A DNA stretch of 64,000 nucleotides from Muribaculaceae bacterium (GCA_017462345.1 JAFTRI010000026.1:1-64000), one strand, 5' to 3'. Shown: positions 50,963 through 60,419, counted from the stretch's first letter. The notes: generated from the sequence alone by a model not told the origin. Program-made: numbers and translations.

Positions 50963-51922
50963 TTATTGTCCGACCTGTGTGCCACGCAGGAAATCGGCAG
51001 CAGGCATACGCCTCTTACCGGCGGCCTGAAGTGACAGGACCTCTATCCTTGCATCGGCACAGTCGATGATAAGCCGTTTACCGCCGAGTATCGACACACG
51101 TCCCGGCCGGAGGTGTTCAACGTTGTCAACGTCAAGGACTTTCGTCTCAAAAATCTTTACTGTAAGTGTCAGACTGTCACCGGACGGGATTTCTGTCCAT
51201 GCGGCAGGGTAGGGGGACAGACCCCGCACAAGGTTGTGTACTTCCAACGCGGAACGATTCCAGTCGATCATGCAGGTTTCCTTGAAAATCTTGGGTGCGG
51301 GAGCGGGTTCTATACCAGTGAGGAGCGAATCCTGAGGGACAGGCTTCAGATCCCCTGCGATAATGTGTTCTATCGTGTCGATTGTGAGCTCGGCACCGAG
51401 CATCATGAGCCTGTCATGCACGTCTCCTACGTTGTCCTGCGGCAGGATGTCAATGCGTTCCTGACGCAATATGTCTCCGGTGTCGATGTCGTGTTTCAGA
51501 AAGAATGTGGTTACACCGGTCTCGGTATCACCGTTGATTACCGCCCAGTTGATTGGTGCCGCTCCACGGTATTTGGGCAGCAGCGAGGCATGAAGGTTGA
51601 ATGTGCCTAAAGGCGGCATCGCCCATACCACTTCGGGAAGCATACGGAATGCAATGACGATAAACAGGTCGGCATTCAGGTTGCGCAGCTCCTCGACAAA
51701 TTCGGGCGCTTTCAGCCGTGGAGGCTGCATAAGGTATAATCCGTTGGCAACGGCATATTGCTTTACCGGCGATTGCAGCAGCCGGTGTCCCCGCCCTGCG
51801 GGCTTGTCGGGCATTGTAACGACACCCACTATGTTATATCCGCCTTCATGGATGCGCCTTAAACTTTCTACTGCAAACTCGGGAGTGCCGAGAAATACTA
51901 TCCTTAAATCTTCCTTGTTCAT
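50963..51922 (-). CDS. fmt: Methionyl-tRNA formyltransferase
   Basis: Formylates initiator Met-tRNA using 10-formyl-THF. From ATG 51922 it has 319 residues. N-terminal formyltransferase domain: RIVFLGTPEFAVESLRRIH, VVTMPDKPAGRGHRL, NLHASLLPKYRGAAPINWA (catalytic region) and ETGVTTFFLKHDIDTGDIL; C-terminal domain DWNRSALEVHNLVRGLSPYPAAWT. The ATG overlaps the rluA-type stop by 4 nt (ATGA-like), so the two are coupled; an in-frame start 12 codons upstream is rejected for that reason. Confidence 0.96.
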   Translation of the reverse strand: MNKEDLRIVFLGTPEFAVESLRRIHEGGYNIVGVVTMPDKPAGRGHRLLQSPVKQYAVANGLYLMQPPRLKAPEFVEELRNLNADLFIVIAFRMLPEVVWAMPPLGTFNLHASLLPKYRGAAPINWAVINGDTETGVTTFFLKHDIDTGDILRQERIDILPQDNVGDVHDRLMMLGAELTIDTIEHIIAGDLKPVPQDSLLTGIEPAPAPKIFKETCMIDWNRSALEVHNLVRGLSPYPAAWTEIPSGDSLTLTVKIFETKVLDVDNVEHLRPGRVSILGGKRLIIDCADARIEVLSLQAAGKRRMPAADFLRGTQVGQ

Positions 51923-52608
51923 TTTTCCGTAGCTAAATTTTGTGTTATCGCTTTCCACAGGTTGTCGTTGTCAGGAATCGGTGCCGTCACATCAATGAAC
52001 TTGCCTGAAACCGGATGTGTGAAGGAAATGTGCCTTGCCATCAATGAGATGCTGCCGTCGGGGTTGCTGCGCTTGTCGCCGTATTTCAAATCGCCGCGTA
52101 TAGTGCAGCCGATAGCCGAAAGCTGTACCCGGATCTGGTGCTTACGTCCTGTCATAAGGTTGACTTCAAGCAGGTGATAGCGGTCAGATGAAGAAATATG
52201 GCGGTAGGAGAGTACCGCTTCCTTCGCTCCATGCCTGGGGGCAGTTGAGGCATAGGACTTGTTGTTGCGTTCAGTCGTGGTTATGTAATGGGTGAGGGAG
52301 TCTTCGTGTTTCGGAGGCTGGTTGCGTGTTATCGCCCAATAGGTCTTCTTCACTTCCCCGTTGCGGAACATTTCGTTCATCCGCGCCAAAGCCTTGGATG
52401 TCTTCGCGAAAACGACAATGCCGCTCACCGGACGGTCAAGCCGATGCACTACTCCGCAGAATACGTTTCCCGGTTTGGCATATTTCTCCTTAATCCATTC
52501 TTTTAGTGTCTCAACAAGAGGCTTGTCACCGGTCTTGTCCCCCTGGACTATTTCTCCAGATGCCTTGTTGACTATGATGATGTGGTTGTCCTCGTACAGT
52601 ACTTCCAT
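51919..52608 (-). CDS. RluA family pseudouridine synthase
   Basis: A 229-residue single-domain RNA pseudouridine synthase. VLYEDNHIIIVNKASGEIV opens the domain; VVHRLDRPVSGIVVFAKT carries the catalytic Asp58; RKHQIRVQLSAIGC and LMARHISFTHPVSGK follow as usual. No S4 domain. The RNA target (rRNA or tRNA) cannot be told. Start ATG 52608. Between the MBOAT gene (48 nt upstream) and fmt (4-nt overlap). Confidence 0.92.
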   Translation of the reverse strand: MEVLYEDNHIIIVNKASGEIVQGDKTGDKPLVETLKEWIKEKYAKPGNVFCGVVHRLDRPVSGIVVFAKTSKALARMNEMFRNGEVKKTYWAITRNQPPKHEDSLTHYITTTERNNKSYASTAPRHGAKEAVLSYRHISSSDRYHLLEVNLMTGRKHQIRVQLSAIGCTIRGDLKYGDKRSNPDGSISLMARHISFTHPVSGKFIDVTAPIPDNDNLWKAITQNLATEK

Positions 52609-52656
52609 GCTACACAATTCCTATTATTCTGCAAATATACGTAAAATAAGGGTATG

Positions 52657-54129
52657 TCAGAACCGGAAATATATGAACGGGGACACTTCTTCACTCATGA
52701 ATTGGATGACAGTCTGAACCACAGCGATGAACACTACCAGTTTCATAATCCACGGCATTTTCACGAACAGTTGCCCCATGCGGTCAAACCATCGGCGAGG
52801 CATGGCGTGAGCCGAGATGATAACCGCCATCATTATACACCATACATATCTGACTGACACGAATGGAATCACGTAGTCAAGGCTGAAGCCGGAAAAGATG
52901 TTGCGGATTATCAGCCATGAATCATTCCATGAATCGGCACGGAAGAATACCCACAGCAGGGAGACGCATGTCATTGTTACGGCCCATGAAATGGCTTTTA
53001 CCGGCCATACGTCGGGTATCCTGTCAAGTAGCGGGCGGGATGCCTTGTGTATGGCAAGCCCTACTCCGTGCATCGCTCCCCAAAAGACGAATTTCCATGC
53101 AGCCCCGTGCCAAAGCCCGCCAATGAGCATGGTGAGGAAATTGTTGAGGTAGGTGCGGAATGTGCCTTTGCGGTTCCCTCCCAGAGGAATGTAAAGGTAA
53201 TCCCTCAACCAGGAGGATAGCGATATGTGCCACCGCCGCCAGAACTCGGTGAGGTTCTTGGCCTTGTAGGGGAAGTCGAAATTGGCACTCAGACGGAATC
53301 CCATGATCAACGAGATGCCAATCGCCATGTCGGAGTAGCCTGAGAAGTCGCAGTAAATCTGCATGGTGTAACCTATTACCCCCATGAGGCTCTCGAATCC
53401 GGAATAGCCGGTAGGGGAGGCGAATATGAGATCGTTGTATTGGGAAATATAGTCGGCAATTATCGCTTTCTTGATTATCCCGAGTATGATGAGCCAGAAT
53501 CCGTAGTATATGTCATGGGTCGAGGCTTTGCGATTTTCGGCAATCTGTGGAAGAAAATAGTCGGCACGGACGATAGGTCCTGCGACAAGAGCGGGGAAGA
53601 ACGAGAGGAAAAAGATGTAGTCCATCCATGTGCGAGTTGGGGCAACACGGCCTTTGTACACATCGACAATGTAGCTTATCGACTGGAAGGTGTAGAATGA
53701 TATCCCTACCGGAAGTGCGATGTCGAGCGGCTGGAAATTGCCTTCGACCATAGTATTCCAGTTCCATAGGAAAAAATTGGTGTACTTGAAATAACTCAGT
53801 ATGCCCAGCGACGCGACAAGTGATGCCGTAACGCAAAGTTTACGGGCAATGGTGCTTTTCATTCTTATCATGAGGTGGGACAGCCCCCAGTCAAACAATG
53901 ATGTCCCGACCAGCATGAGGAAGAATAATCCGCTTGATTTATAGTAGAAGTACAGGCTGAATGCGATGACAAATGCCGTCATCTGCCACCTGCGTTTCTT
54001 TAAAAGGGCGTATATCGGCAGGAACAGGATAAAGAGCAGCCAGAATATGCCACTTGAGAAAATCATGGGCGCATCCTTGTCGTAGGATAGCAATTCGCAG
54101 ATATTGTGCCAAACGATTGTTAAATCCAT
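52657..54129 (-). CDS. MBOAT family O-acyltransferase (AlgI-like)
   Basis: A 490-residue multi-pass membrane protein of about eleven segments that moves acyl groups, usually acetyl, across the inner membrane to a polysaccharide. Typical sequence: LPVGISFYTFQSISYIVDVYKG, FFPALVAGPIVRADYFLPQI, MQIYCDFSGYSDMAIGISLIMG, FWRRWHISLSSWLRDYLYIP and LIGGLWHGAAWKFVFWGAMHG with the active-site His. The companion SGNH protein is encoded 14 nt upstream. The acceptor glycan is unknown and no glycosyltransferase is nearby. Confidence 0.95.
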   Translation of the reverse strand: MDLTIVWHNICELLSYDKDAPMIFSSGIFWLLFILFLPIYALLKKRRWQMTAFVIAFSLYFYYKSSGLFFLMLVGTSLFDWGLSHLMIRMKSTIARKLCVTASLVASLGILSYFKYTNFFLWNWNTMVEGNFQPLDIALPVGISFYTFQSISYIVDVYKGRVAPTRTWMDYIFFLSFFPALVAGPIVRADYFLPQIAENRKASTHDIYYGFWLIILGIIKKAIIADYISQYNDLIFASPTGYSGFESLMGVIGYTMQIYCDFSGYSDMAIGISLIMGFRLSANFDFPYKAKNLTEFWRRWHISLSSWLRDYLYIPLGGNRKGTFRTYLNNFLTMLIGGLWHGAAWKFVFWGAMHGVGLAIHKASRPLLDRIPDVWPVKAISWAVTMTCVSLLWVFFRADSWNDSWLIIRNIFSGFSLDYVIPFVSVRYVWCIMMAVIISAHAMPRRWFDRMGQLFVKMPWIMKLVVFIAVVQTVIQFMSEEVSPFIYFRF

Positions 54130-54143
54130 ATAGCTCTTCCCTG

Positions 54144-54932
54144 TTATCGTTTTGGTTGTAATACGACGACTCTGTCGGGGCGTGCCGATTGGGATTGCGG
54201 CAAGTCAAGACGTATGATGTGAGCTGCGTTCCGGGGCATCCAGCGTACGATGCTGTCCATCCACTGTGCCGCTGATGAACGAGTGGGGTGTGCCCCGTCC
54301 TTGGTACGGTCAAATTCCATCCCGTCGGAGAGGAAAAAGCTTCCTTCCCGGACATTGGAGGCGATCAGCCTGTTTATCCCTGTGTCGGGTTTCCAGTTTG
54401 GCGGACCTATCCACAGGTAGGGTATGTCGCCAATCTGTTTCAGAATCGTCTTTACGTAACGGTCGCGTTTTTTCTCGATGTCCTTGACGAACAGCTCGTT
54501 GGCACCAAGGCATAGGAGTATGTATGTGGGCTTGAAGCGGCGGATGAATGTGCGTAGGGTGTCACAGCTTCCCCAAACATTGGAGGTGGAGCTATACCAC
54601 ACTACGGTGTACATCTTGTGTCCGTTTTCCTTTGCGTATGCCGCCATGCGCGGTGACAGTCCTTCAAGCATCGAGTCCCCGATAAACAGGATTGTCTGGG
54701 CAGTCGTGTCGACGGTCTGTTTCATGGTGTGGACCTGCGGAACGGTGTCGGTGGCTATTGTGCCGTTATTGCCGTTATTAACGGAGTCGGGGTTCAGAGT
54801 AAGCCGTTCCATGATTCCTGAATTGCGCAACTCCAGATTCCCAATCGTTATGGTGTCCATGCTTGATGTCACAACAAAAAAAATCAGTGACGCTACAAGT
54901 ATGCACCACAGTCCTATATATCCTCGCTTCAT
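54144..54932 (-). CDS. SGNH/GDSL hydrolase-like periplasmic partner of the MBOAT protein
   Basis: A 262-residue protein with an N-terminal signal anchor (GLWCILVASLIFFVVTSSM) and an SGNH fold: block I FIGDSMLEGLSP (Ser nucleophile), LCLGANEL (block III Gly/Asn) and DGAHPTRSSAAQW (Asp and His). Proteins of this type next to MBOAT genes act as the extracytoplasmic acyl carrier or transferase. Start ATG 54932 is set by the -7 box at 54956-54963, which excludes an in-frame ATG at 54953. First gene of a unit with MBOAT, rluA-type and fmt genes. Confidence 0.88.
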   Translation of the reverse strand: MKRGYIGLWCILVASLIFFVVTSSMDTITIGNLELRNSGIMERLTLNPDSVNNGNNGTIATDTVPQVHTMKQTVDTTAQTILFIGDSMLEGLSPRMAAYAKENGHKMYTVVWYSSTSNVWGSCDTLRTFIRRFKPTYILLCLGANELFVKDIEKKRDRYVKTILKQIGDIPYLWIGPPNWKPDTGINRLIASNVREGSFFLSDGMEFDRTKDGAHPTRSSAAQWMDSIVRWMPRNAAHIIRLDLPQSQSARPDRVVVLQPKR

Positions 54933-54955
54933 TAAATATTTTTCTAAAATCATCC

Positions 54956-54963
54956 CAAATTTA
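54956..54963 (-). promoter_or_regulatory. -7 promoter box of the SGNH-MBOAT-rluA-fmt unit
   Basis: The minus strand reads TAAATTTG; leader about 18 nt to ATG 54932. Confidence 0.65.
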
Positions 54964-55038
54964 CAACATTTTTGCCGCATATTGGTAATTTTGGATTACC
55001 TTTACTAATAATTAACCACGATAAACGGATTAAACCAG

Positions 55039-56355
55039 ATGTTTGCTATAATCGCACTTTCGGTGACAGTATTGGTGTGTGTGATGTTTGCCTTGTCGAT
55101 GATGAGGAAAAACAACGGATTAAGGGAACGGGCAGAGGCTTCATCGGCGGAGTTGGCTGTAGTAAATGCCCGCTATGAAGATGCATGTTCCCGGTTGGCT
55201 GACACAGCCCGGGAGCTCGCCGAGTTGCAAGTGCGTGACAGTGCATTGCGTGAGGAGAATGGCAGGATGAAAGAGCGGATGAAGTTTATCGAGGAGGAGA
55301 AAGAACGCCTGTCCAAAGAGTCGGAATTGCGTTTCAGGAATCTTGCAAATGAGATACTTAGTGATAATTCACGTGTGTTTAAGGAACAGAATGAAACGCG
55401 CCTGTCCGAAATACTTGCTCCTCTGAAAGAGAATATAGAGCAGTTTAAACGCACAGTGTCGGAAAGTTATTCGGCGGAGTCGCGGGAGCGTTTCTCCCTG
55501 CATGAGAAGATCAAGGAGCTTATAGAGCTGAACCAGTCCATTGGAAAGGAAGCGAAGGACTTGACGCAGGCGCTGAAAGGCAACAGCAAGGTACAGGGGG
55601 ACTGGGGGGAAATTATACTCGAAAATCTGCTCGAACGGTCTGGGCTGCAACGTGACCGCGAGTTCTTTGTGCAGAAAACGACAGATGAGAATGGCAATGT
55701 CCTACGGAATGAAACGGGAGGGGCTTTGCGTCCTGATGTTGTGGTAAGTTACCCTGACGGACGTTGTGTCGTTATCGATTCAAAGGTGTCGCTTACGGCG
55801 TATGTCAACTATGTGAATGCCGATACTCCTGAAGATCAGGAGCGTTACAGGAAGCAGCATCTTGCATCGGTGCGTTCCCATATAGCCGAGCTTAGGGACA
55901 AGAAGTACCAGGACTATGTCGGTGGGGGAAAGACCGATTTTGTAATGATGTTCATTCCCAATGAGGCTGCGTATGTTGCGGCAATGCAGATGGACTGTAG
56001 CCTGTGGCAGGAGGCGTATGATGTGAGGGTGCTTATTATATCCCCGACGCATCTTATCTCTGTCCTGAAGCTGATTTCCCAGTTGTGGAGTCATGACCGG
56101 CAGACGCGTAACGCCATAGATATTGCCGTTGAGAGCGGTAAAATGTATGACAAGTTTGTAGGTTTTGTCGAGGATATGAAAAAGATAGAGCGGACGCTTG
56201 GCCAGACTCGCGACGCGTATGACAGTGCAATGAAAAAACTTAATGACGGAACAGGTAATCTCGTGTCGCGTGCCGAGAAGTTGCGCAAGATGGGTGCGAA
56301 GGCGTCCAAGTCACTTCCTGAACCGGTAAAAAGCAAGGATGATGATGGAGAATAA
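55039..56355 (+). CDS. rmuC: DNA recombination protein RmuC
   Basis: A 438-residue protein. One N-terminal membrane segment (AIIALSVTVLVCVMFALSM), a coiled coil of about residues 28-190 (ERAEASSAELAVVNARYED and similar heptads), then the RmuC domain with its PD-(D/E)xK-like core: GNSKVQGDWGEIILENLLERSGL, LRPDVVVSYPDGRCVVIDSKVSLTAY and DFVMMFIPNEAAY. E. coli RmuC limits inversions at short inverted repeats; the precise activity is unsettled. TACCTTTA at about 54994-55001 is a near-match -7 box. The next small gene overlaps its end. Confidence 0.94.
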   Translation: MFAIIALSVTVLVCVMFALSMMRKNNGLRERAEASSAELAVVNARYEDACSRLADTARELAELQVRDSALREENGRMKERMKFIEEEKERLSKESELRFRNLANEILSDNSRVFKEQNETRLSEILAPLKENIEQFKRTVSESYSAESRERFSLHEKIKELIELNQSIGKEAKDLTQALKGNSKVQGDWGEIILENLLERSGLQRDREFFVQKTTDENGNVLRNETGGALRPDVVVSYPDGRCVVIDSKVSLTAYVNYVNADTPEDQERYRKQHLASVRSHIAELRDKKYQDYVGGGKTDFVMMFIPNEAAYVAAMQMDCSLWQEAYDVRVLIISPTHLISVLKLISQLWSHDRQTRNAIDIAVESGKMYDKFVGFVEDMKKIERTLGQTRDAYDSAMKKLNDGTGNLVSRAEKLRKMGAKASKSLPEPVKSKDDDGE

Positions 56356-56632
56356 TGTTATGCCGGGCAGAATCGGAAAAATATCGGAACGTGTCTCGTT
56401 TGCCAACTTGCTCTTGTATATCCTGTGGCATGTGGGGTTGTTGTGTGAAAGCGACGCAGTGCTTTGGACGGTTGTTGCCGGGGTGTTGGTTTCGTTTGTC
56501 CTAACTGTCTATTGTTGGGTAAATGTGAAAAAGATTGAGGGTGGGAAATTCCGGAAAAAGGTTGTGATAAATATTTGGATTCAGGTGGCGTTCAGTGCCT
56601 TGTTTGCCATTATGTTCCTGATGGTGCTGTGA
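56339..56632 (+). CDS. Small hypothetical membrane protein (97 aa)
   Basis: Three hydrophobic segments: ANLLLYILWHVGLLC, VLWTVVAGVLVSFVLTVYCWV and IWIQVAFSALFAIMFLMVL, with a basic loop KKIEGGKFRKKVV. No family recognised. It overlaps the rmuC end by 17 nt in another frame, starting at a run of three ATGs (56339, 56342, 56345), so translation is probably coupled. A hairpin at 56643-56680 follows. Confidence 0.7.
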   Translation: MMMENNVMPGRIGKISERVSFANLLLYILWHVGLLCESDAVLWTVVAGVLVSFVLTVYCWVNVKKIEGGKFRKKVVINIWIQVAFSALFAIMFLMVL

Positions 56633-56642
56633 TGGCATAAAT

Positions 56643-56680
56643 GTAGCGATGGGCAGTATCCCAAAACCACCCATCGTTAC
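56643..56680 (+). terminator. Hairpin after rmuC and the small membrane protein gene
   Basis: GTAGCGATGGG (56643-56653) pairs with CCCATCGTTAC (56670-56680), an 11-bp stem whose single imperfect position is a G-U pair in + strand RNA. No long T run. Confidence 0.6.
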
Positions 56681-56734
56681 AATATTTCAGGTCAGACCCT
56701 GAGTTCATTGAAGTCTGACTGATGTTTTTATAGA

Positions 56735-57238
56735 TTATTTATAGTCTTTCAGCATTACCTGCAGGCGTTGGCGCGCAAAAAATATGCGGCTTTTTATTGT
56801 CCCTAACGGCAGGTTCATCTTCTCGGCAATTTCGCTGTATTTGTATCCGGCGACATGCATCGAGAATGGTATGCGATATTCGTCGCTGAATGAATTTATC
56901 GCATCGGTAATCTCTTTGGCGGCAACTGAGCCTTCGGGGGTTTCATAGCCTGAGTCCTGAGGCAGATTGAGGTGGTACAGATCTTCTGTCTGGTCGATGA
57001 TTGTAGCTGATCGTACCACCTTACGGTAGTTGTTGATAAAAATGTTGCGCATGATGGTGAACACCCATCCCTTGAAGTTAACATTGTCCACGTACTTGTC
57101 CTCGTTGTCAAGTGCTTTCAATGTCGTGTCCTGTAGCAGATCATAAGCATCATCCCTGTTAGATGTCAGAATGTAGGCGAAATTCAGCAGATTGTTTTGC
57201 AGGCCCAATAGTTTTGCTTGGAAATTTTTTGAACTCAT
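56735..57238 (-). CDS. ECF-type RNA polymerase sigma factor
   Basis: A 167-residue sigma-70 family factor with only regions 2 and 4. Region 2: LLNFAYILTSNRDDAYDLLQDTTLKAL and FKGWVFTIMRNIFINNYRK; region 4: FSMHVAGYKYSEIAEKMNLPLGTIKSRIFFARQRL. No anti-sigma factor or Fec-type sensor gene is adjacent, unlike most ECF loci. Its own promoter box at 57295-57302 is of the housekeeping type. The target regulon is unknown; the intergenic region of about 290 bp upstream is very AT-rich (57239-57524) and holds nothing else I can name. Confidence 0.92.
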   Translation of the reverse strand: MSSKNFQAKLLGLQNNLLNFAYILTSNRDDAYDLLQDTTLKALDNEDKYVDNVNFKGWVFTIMRNIFINNYRKVVRSATIIDQTEDLYHLNLPQDSGYETPEGSVAAKEITDAINSFSDEYRIPFSMHVAGYKYSEIAEKMNLPLGTIKSRIFFARQRLQVMLKDYK

Positions 57239-57294
57239 AGTTTGTAGAATTAGTTATGTAATATTTTTCGTAATCTTTCAAGTAGATTACGATG

Positions 57295-57302
57295 CAAATA
57301 TA
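57295..57302 (-). promoter_or_regulatory. -7 promoter box of the ECF sigma gene
   Basis: The minus strand reads TATATTTG; leader about 50 nt to ATG 57238. Confidence 0.6.
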
Positions 57303-57524
57303 CAAATAAATTTAATATCAAAATTATTTTGCAATAAAATTTGATAAAAAATTTCATAACAAAATATGTGTATTGATTATGTTTTTGGAAATCAGCGATA
57401 TATATATGGGATAAATTTATTACATAAATGTTACAATAATAAATCTTTTGGTGTAACAACTGTAACAGTGATTGTAATAATTGGATTGTATTTTATATAT
57501 GTTATTGATATATAGAATGTTGTG

Positions 57525-60335
57525 CTAAAATCGCATCTTTGCTGTGTTTATAATAGTATCAGAAGATATTGTTACAATATATATTCCGTGTGCAGCATTG
57601 ACCGGATATTGTTGTATGGTGGATATATGACCGAGGTGACGCCATTGGCCTATCTTCCGTCCCCTGGTATCGGTTATATGGATTAATGCGGCCCCCGGAT
57701 ATTCTACTATAATGGATGCATTTCCTTGATTGTCAAATTCTTTCCTTATTTTAAAGGAATCATGAATGGATGATGTGTTATTGAGTCCGGCTTCAGAAGA
57801 GCTGTAATAAAATGTTGTTGATTGGGAGTAGTCTGTTGACTGTGTTCCTTTGGGTGAATTGTATGAGGCTCTTGTTCTTATATAATATTTTTTCCCATTG
57901 TCAAGTGGCTTGCCGTTAAGCCGTATTTGTGAGCCGTATGATCGGTCAATGCCGTCCATGGTCGATATATTCTCTGTAATGTAGCTTAATCGGGAGGCAA
58001 ATGAAAGTGTTTCGGAAACTTCTATCCGCAACTTGTTCGCTCCTTCGACGGGTGTGGATTGCAGTTGTTGGTTGCTATATAAAATCCCTTCATCAATAGG
58101 TGTTAAAATTGCCGGAATGTCGGGTGTCATTTCTGTGGTTGAAAATGAATATGTGCGGCTTATTGTGTCTATGCCGTCATCAGTTCGGTGCAGGAGCCGG
58201 GCATAGTATGTTGTATAAGCACTTAACATGTAGTTAGGGACCTGGAATATCCCGTTATTTACTGAACCGCTAAAAATTATGCCGTTTGAAAAATCGGGGG
58301 ATGTAGATAGTTGGAGAGTGGTTTCTCTTTCCGGCATTGAGCAGGTGATGGCAGGTGTCAGGCATACATCTGTAGCTCCGTTGAGGGGGTGTGTAATTCT
58401 CTGCTCATGAAATGTTATTGTGTTGGTGTCTGATATGCCGTCGGAGCAGTAGTCTGCACATGAGCGTACTCTCCAATACAATGGTATTCCAAGCGGTATG
58501 CTATCAGTGTCGAAACCTGACGTCGGAAAGCAATTCCGGTTAGTTGCCCGTGATTGTATGATTCTGTCCATGGATTGATCCCGAGCAATTTCAATAATGT
58601 AATTTGTCGCATCAGGAACTTTCTCCCATGTGAAAACGAATGGGATTTCAGCACAGCATTTTTCGGCGGGAAATGTAAGAACTGGAGCGGGAAGTTTTTT
58701 TGTTGCCGGATCAGGAAGGACATGGTCGTATTCATTGCCGTACCGGTCATAAATACATAGCGCGTAATTGTATCCGCTTAGAAGACTGTCGGGAATTGTA
58801 AATGAAGTATCGTAGGTAATGTCTACAAGGTATTTTGTTTCTTTGTTGAAGTCGTGAAGCGGAAGAGAGTCAGGGAATGCGTAGACGGTGTAACGGACAT
58901 TTTCGTATCCAGACCATTTCAACGTTGCTCCATTTCGTGTAAAACTGTGAATTTTCCCTGGGTTATGCCCTTGTTGCCATGTCATGGTGGGAATTAATGC
59001 GGGATACAGGTTGTTATTGGATTTTATGGCTTTTCCCACTCCTTTAAGGTCTGATCCGGAGATGTTTCCTGCTGAGAATGTGATAATTCCAGGAACTCCT
59101 CCGCTGAGTTCTGCTGCTTTCCTGTTGAAAGTGATTTGGTCGGATACTTCCTGCCGGTTTTCATCGGTGTTGTTGATCTCTATAATATTTCCCGCAGCAT
59201 CAGTTTCGGGGGATAGGAATCGTATGGAATTGCTTGCATAGAAGTGTCGTCCAAACCTGTTGGCAACAATATTCCACCATTGAGCCATCGGATAGAATGG
59301 GTTAGTGGGATGGTTTGTCTTCCAATAAAGTTGTGGTGCGATGTAGTCAATGGATTTTTCTCGTAACCAGGTTATAGGGTCGGAAAATATCCCGTCGTAC
59401 TGCCAGTCGACGGCTTGACAGTAATGTGACAAGTCGGGCAGGCTGTCTGAGGGGATAATGCCCTTTCCGGCTGCGCCAGCCGGACTTATGCCGAACCGTA
59501 CCCACGGTTTTATTGATTTTATTGTGCTGTTTATGGTTGAAATCATTTGATTGACGTTATTTCTGCGCCAATCGGCAATGTTATCGGTTCCTCCTGCAAG
59601 AATGTATTTGTTGTAGTCGCTATAGTCTCCGGACGATTGTCCGTCATTGGAAATTCCATTGGGATAAAACCAATCATCAAATACTATTCCGTCAACATCA
59701 TAGTTGTTTAGTATGACTGTGCATATATCGGCAATACGGTTGGTCGTTTCTTGGAGAGCCGGATTAAAGATGTAGTATGTCATGTAGCCTCCATCTTCTT
59801 TCGGTATGGTGTGGCTGATGATATGTCCGCTATCGAATGTCTTGTTGTCAAAAGCTGACTGGTTGATTCTCGGGTTGCATGATTTGTCGGGAATGGAGCG
59901 TGATTCAATGTTGCAAAAACGGTAAGGGTTTATCCATGCATGTAGTTCCATGCCACGTCTATGGCATTCGGTTATCCAAAATGCCAGAGGATCGAATTCC
60001 GTTTGTGTACCACGTTTTCCTGTTACATATTCTGAAAATGGTTCATCGATCAGTATCCCGTTAAATGAATTTTTAAGGTATATGCGATCAGCCATTTGAC
60101 GGACGTGCAGGAATATGCAATTAAATCCGTAGCTTTTCAGCCGGTTGATGTGGATTATTGCTTCTTGTTTTTGTGCAGTAGTATCCCGATTCCGTTCCTG
60201 AGGCCAGTCACAGCCCATTGGAGACACCCACACGGCTCTAAGTTCTTGCTTTGGGGATGTTGAATCATCGGCAAGTGAAGGCAGACATGAGCAAGTTATA
60301 AATATACAGCAGATGAGGTTTTTCAGCCGTTTCAT
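57525..60335 (-). CDS. GHL10 (DUF187-type) glycoside hydrolase with Fn3-like domains and T9SS tail
   Basis: A 936-residue secreted protein. Signal peptide (NLICCIFITCSCLPSLA), then a YngK-like family 10-type glycosyl hydrolase domain: LRAVWVSPMGCDWPQ, YGFNCIFLHVRQMADRIY, RRGMELHAWINPYRF, VDGIVFDDWFYP and IDYIAPQLYWK (about 30-420). Then two or three fibronectin III-like beta domains (PTMTWQQGHNPGKIHSF onward) and a C-terminal segment AALIHITDTRGRKIGQWRH with a final TIINTAKMRF that looks like a T9SS type A sorting domain. Substrate unknown; relatives may act on peptidoglycan-like or N-acetylated glycans. The composition is somewhat AT-richer than the neighbours. Confidence 0.87.
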   Translation of the reverse strand: MKRLKNLICCIFITCSCLPSLADDSTSPKQELRAVWVSPMGCDWPQERNRDTTAQKQEAIIHINRLKSYGFNCIFLHVRQMADRIYLKNSFNGILIDEPFSEYVTGKRGTQTEFDPLAFWITECHRRGMELHAWINPYRFCNIESRSIPDKSCNPRINQSAFDNKTFDSGHIISHTIPKEDGGYMTYYIFNPALQETTNRIADICTVILNNYDVDGIVFDDWFYPNGISNDGQSSGDYSDYNKYILAGGTDNIADWRRNNVNQMISTINSTIKSIKPWVRFGISPAGAAGKGIIPSDSLPDLSHYCQAVDWQYDGIFSDPITWLREKSIDYIAPQLYWKTNHPTNPFYPMAQWWNIVANRFGRHFYASNSIRFLSPETDAAGNIIEINNTDENRQEVSDQITFNRKAAELSGGVPGIITFSAGNISGSDLKGVGKAIKSNNNLYPALIPTMTWQQGHNPGKIHSFTRNGATLKWSGYENVRYTVYAFPDSLPLHDFNKETKYLVDITYDTSFTIPDSLLSGYNYALCIYDRYGNEYDHVLPDPATKKLPAPVLTFPAEKCCAEIPFVFTWEKVPDATNYIIEIARDQSMDRIIQSRATNRNCFPTSGFDTDSIPLGIPLYWRVRSCADYCSDGISDTNTITFHEQRITHPLNGATDVCLTPAITCSMPERETTLQLSTSPDFSNGIIFSGSVNNGIFQVPNYMLSAYTTYYARLLHRTDDGIDTISRTYSFSTTEMTPDIPAILTPIDEGILYSNQQLQSTPVEGANKLRIEVSETLSFASRLSYITENISTMDGIDRSYGSQIRLNGKPLDNGKKYYIRTRASYNSPKGTQSTDYSQSTTFYYSSSEAGLNNTSSIHDSFKIRKEFDNQGNASIIVEYPGAALIHITDTRGRKIGQWRHLGHISTIQQYPVNAAHGIYIVTISSDTIINTAKMRF

Positions 60336-60361
60336 GATATCGTTGGGGTTCTCGTATAAAT

Positions 60362-60397
60362 GACACGACTGGTCATGGTGTTTTGACCAGTCGTGTC
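60362..60397 (-). terminator. Hairpin between the phosphosugar mutase and GHL10 genes
   Basis: GACACGACTGGTCA (60362-60375) and TGACCAGTCGTGTC (60384-60397) form a perfect 14-bp stem with an 8-nt loop. It lies 22 nt after the mutase stop; the T run is poor on the minus strand, so partial read-through into the GHL10 gene is possible. Confidence 0.7.
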
Positions 60398-60419
60398 GTA
60401 TAGTTTTTGGTATTGATAT

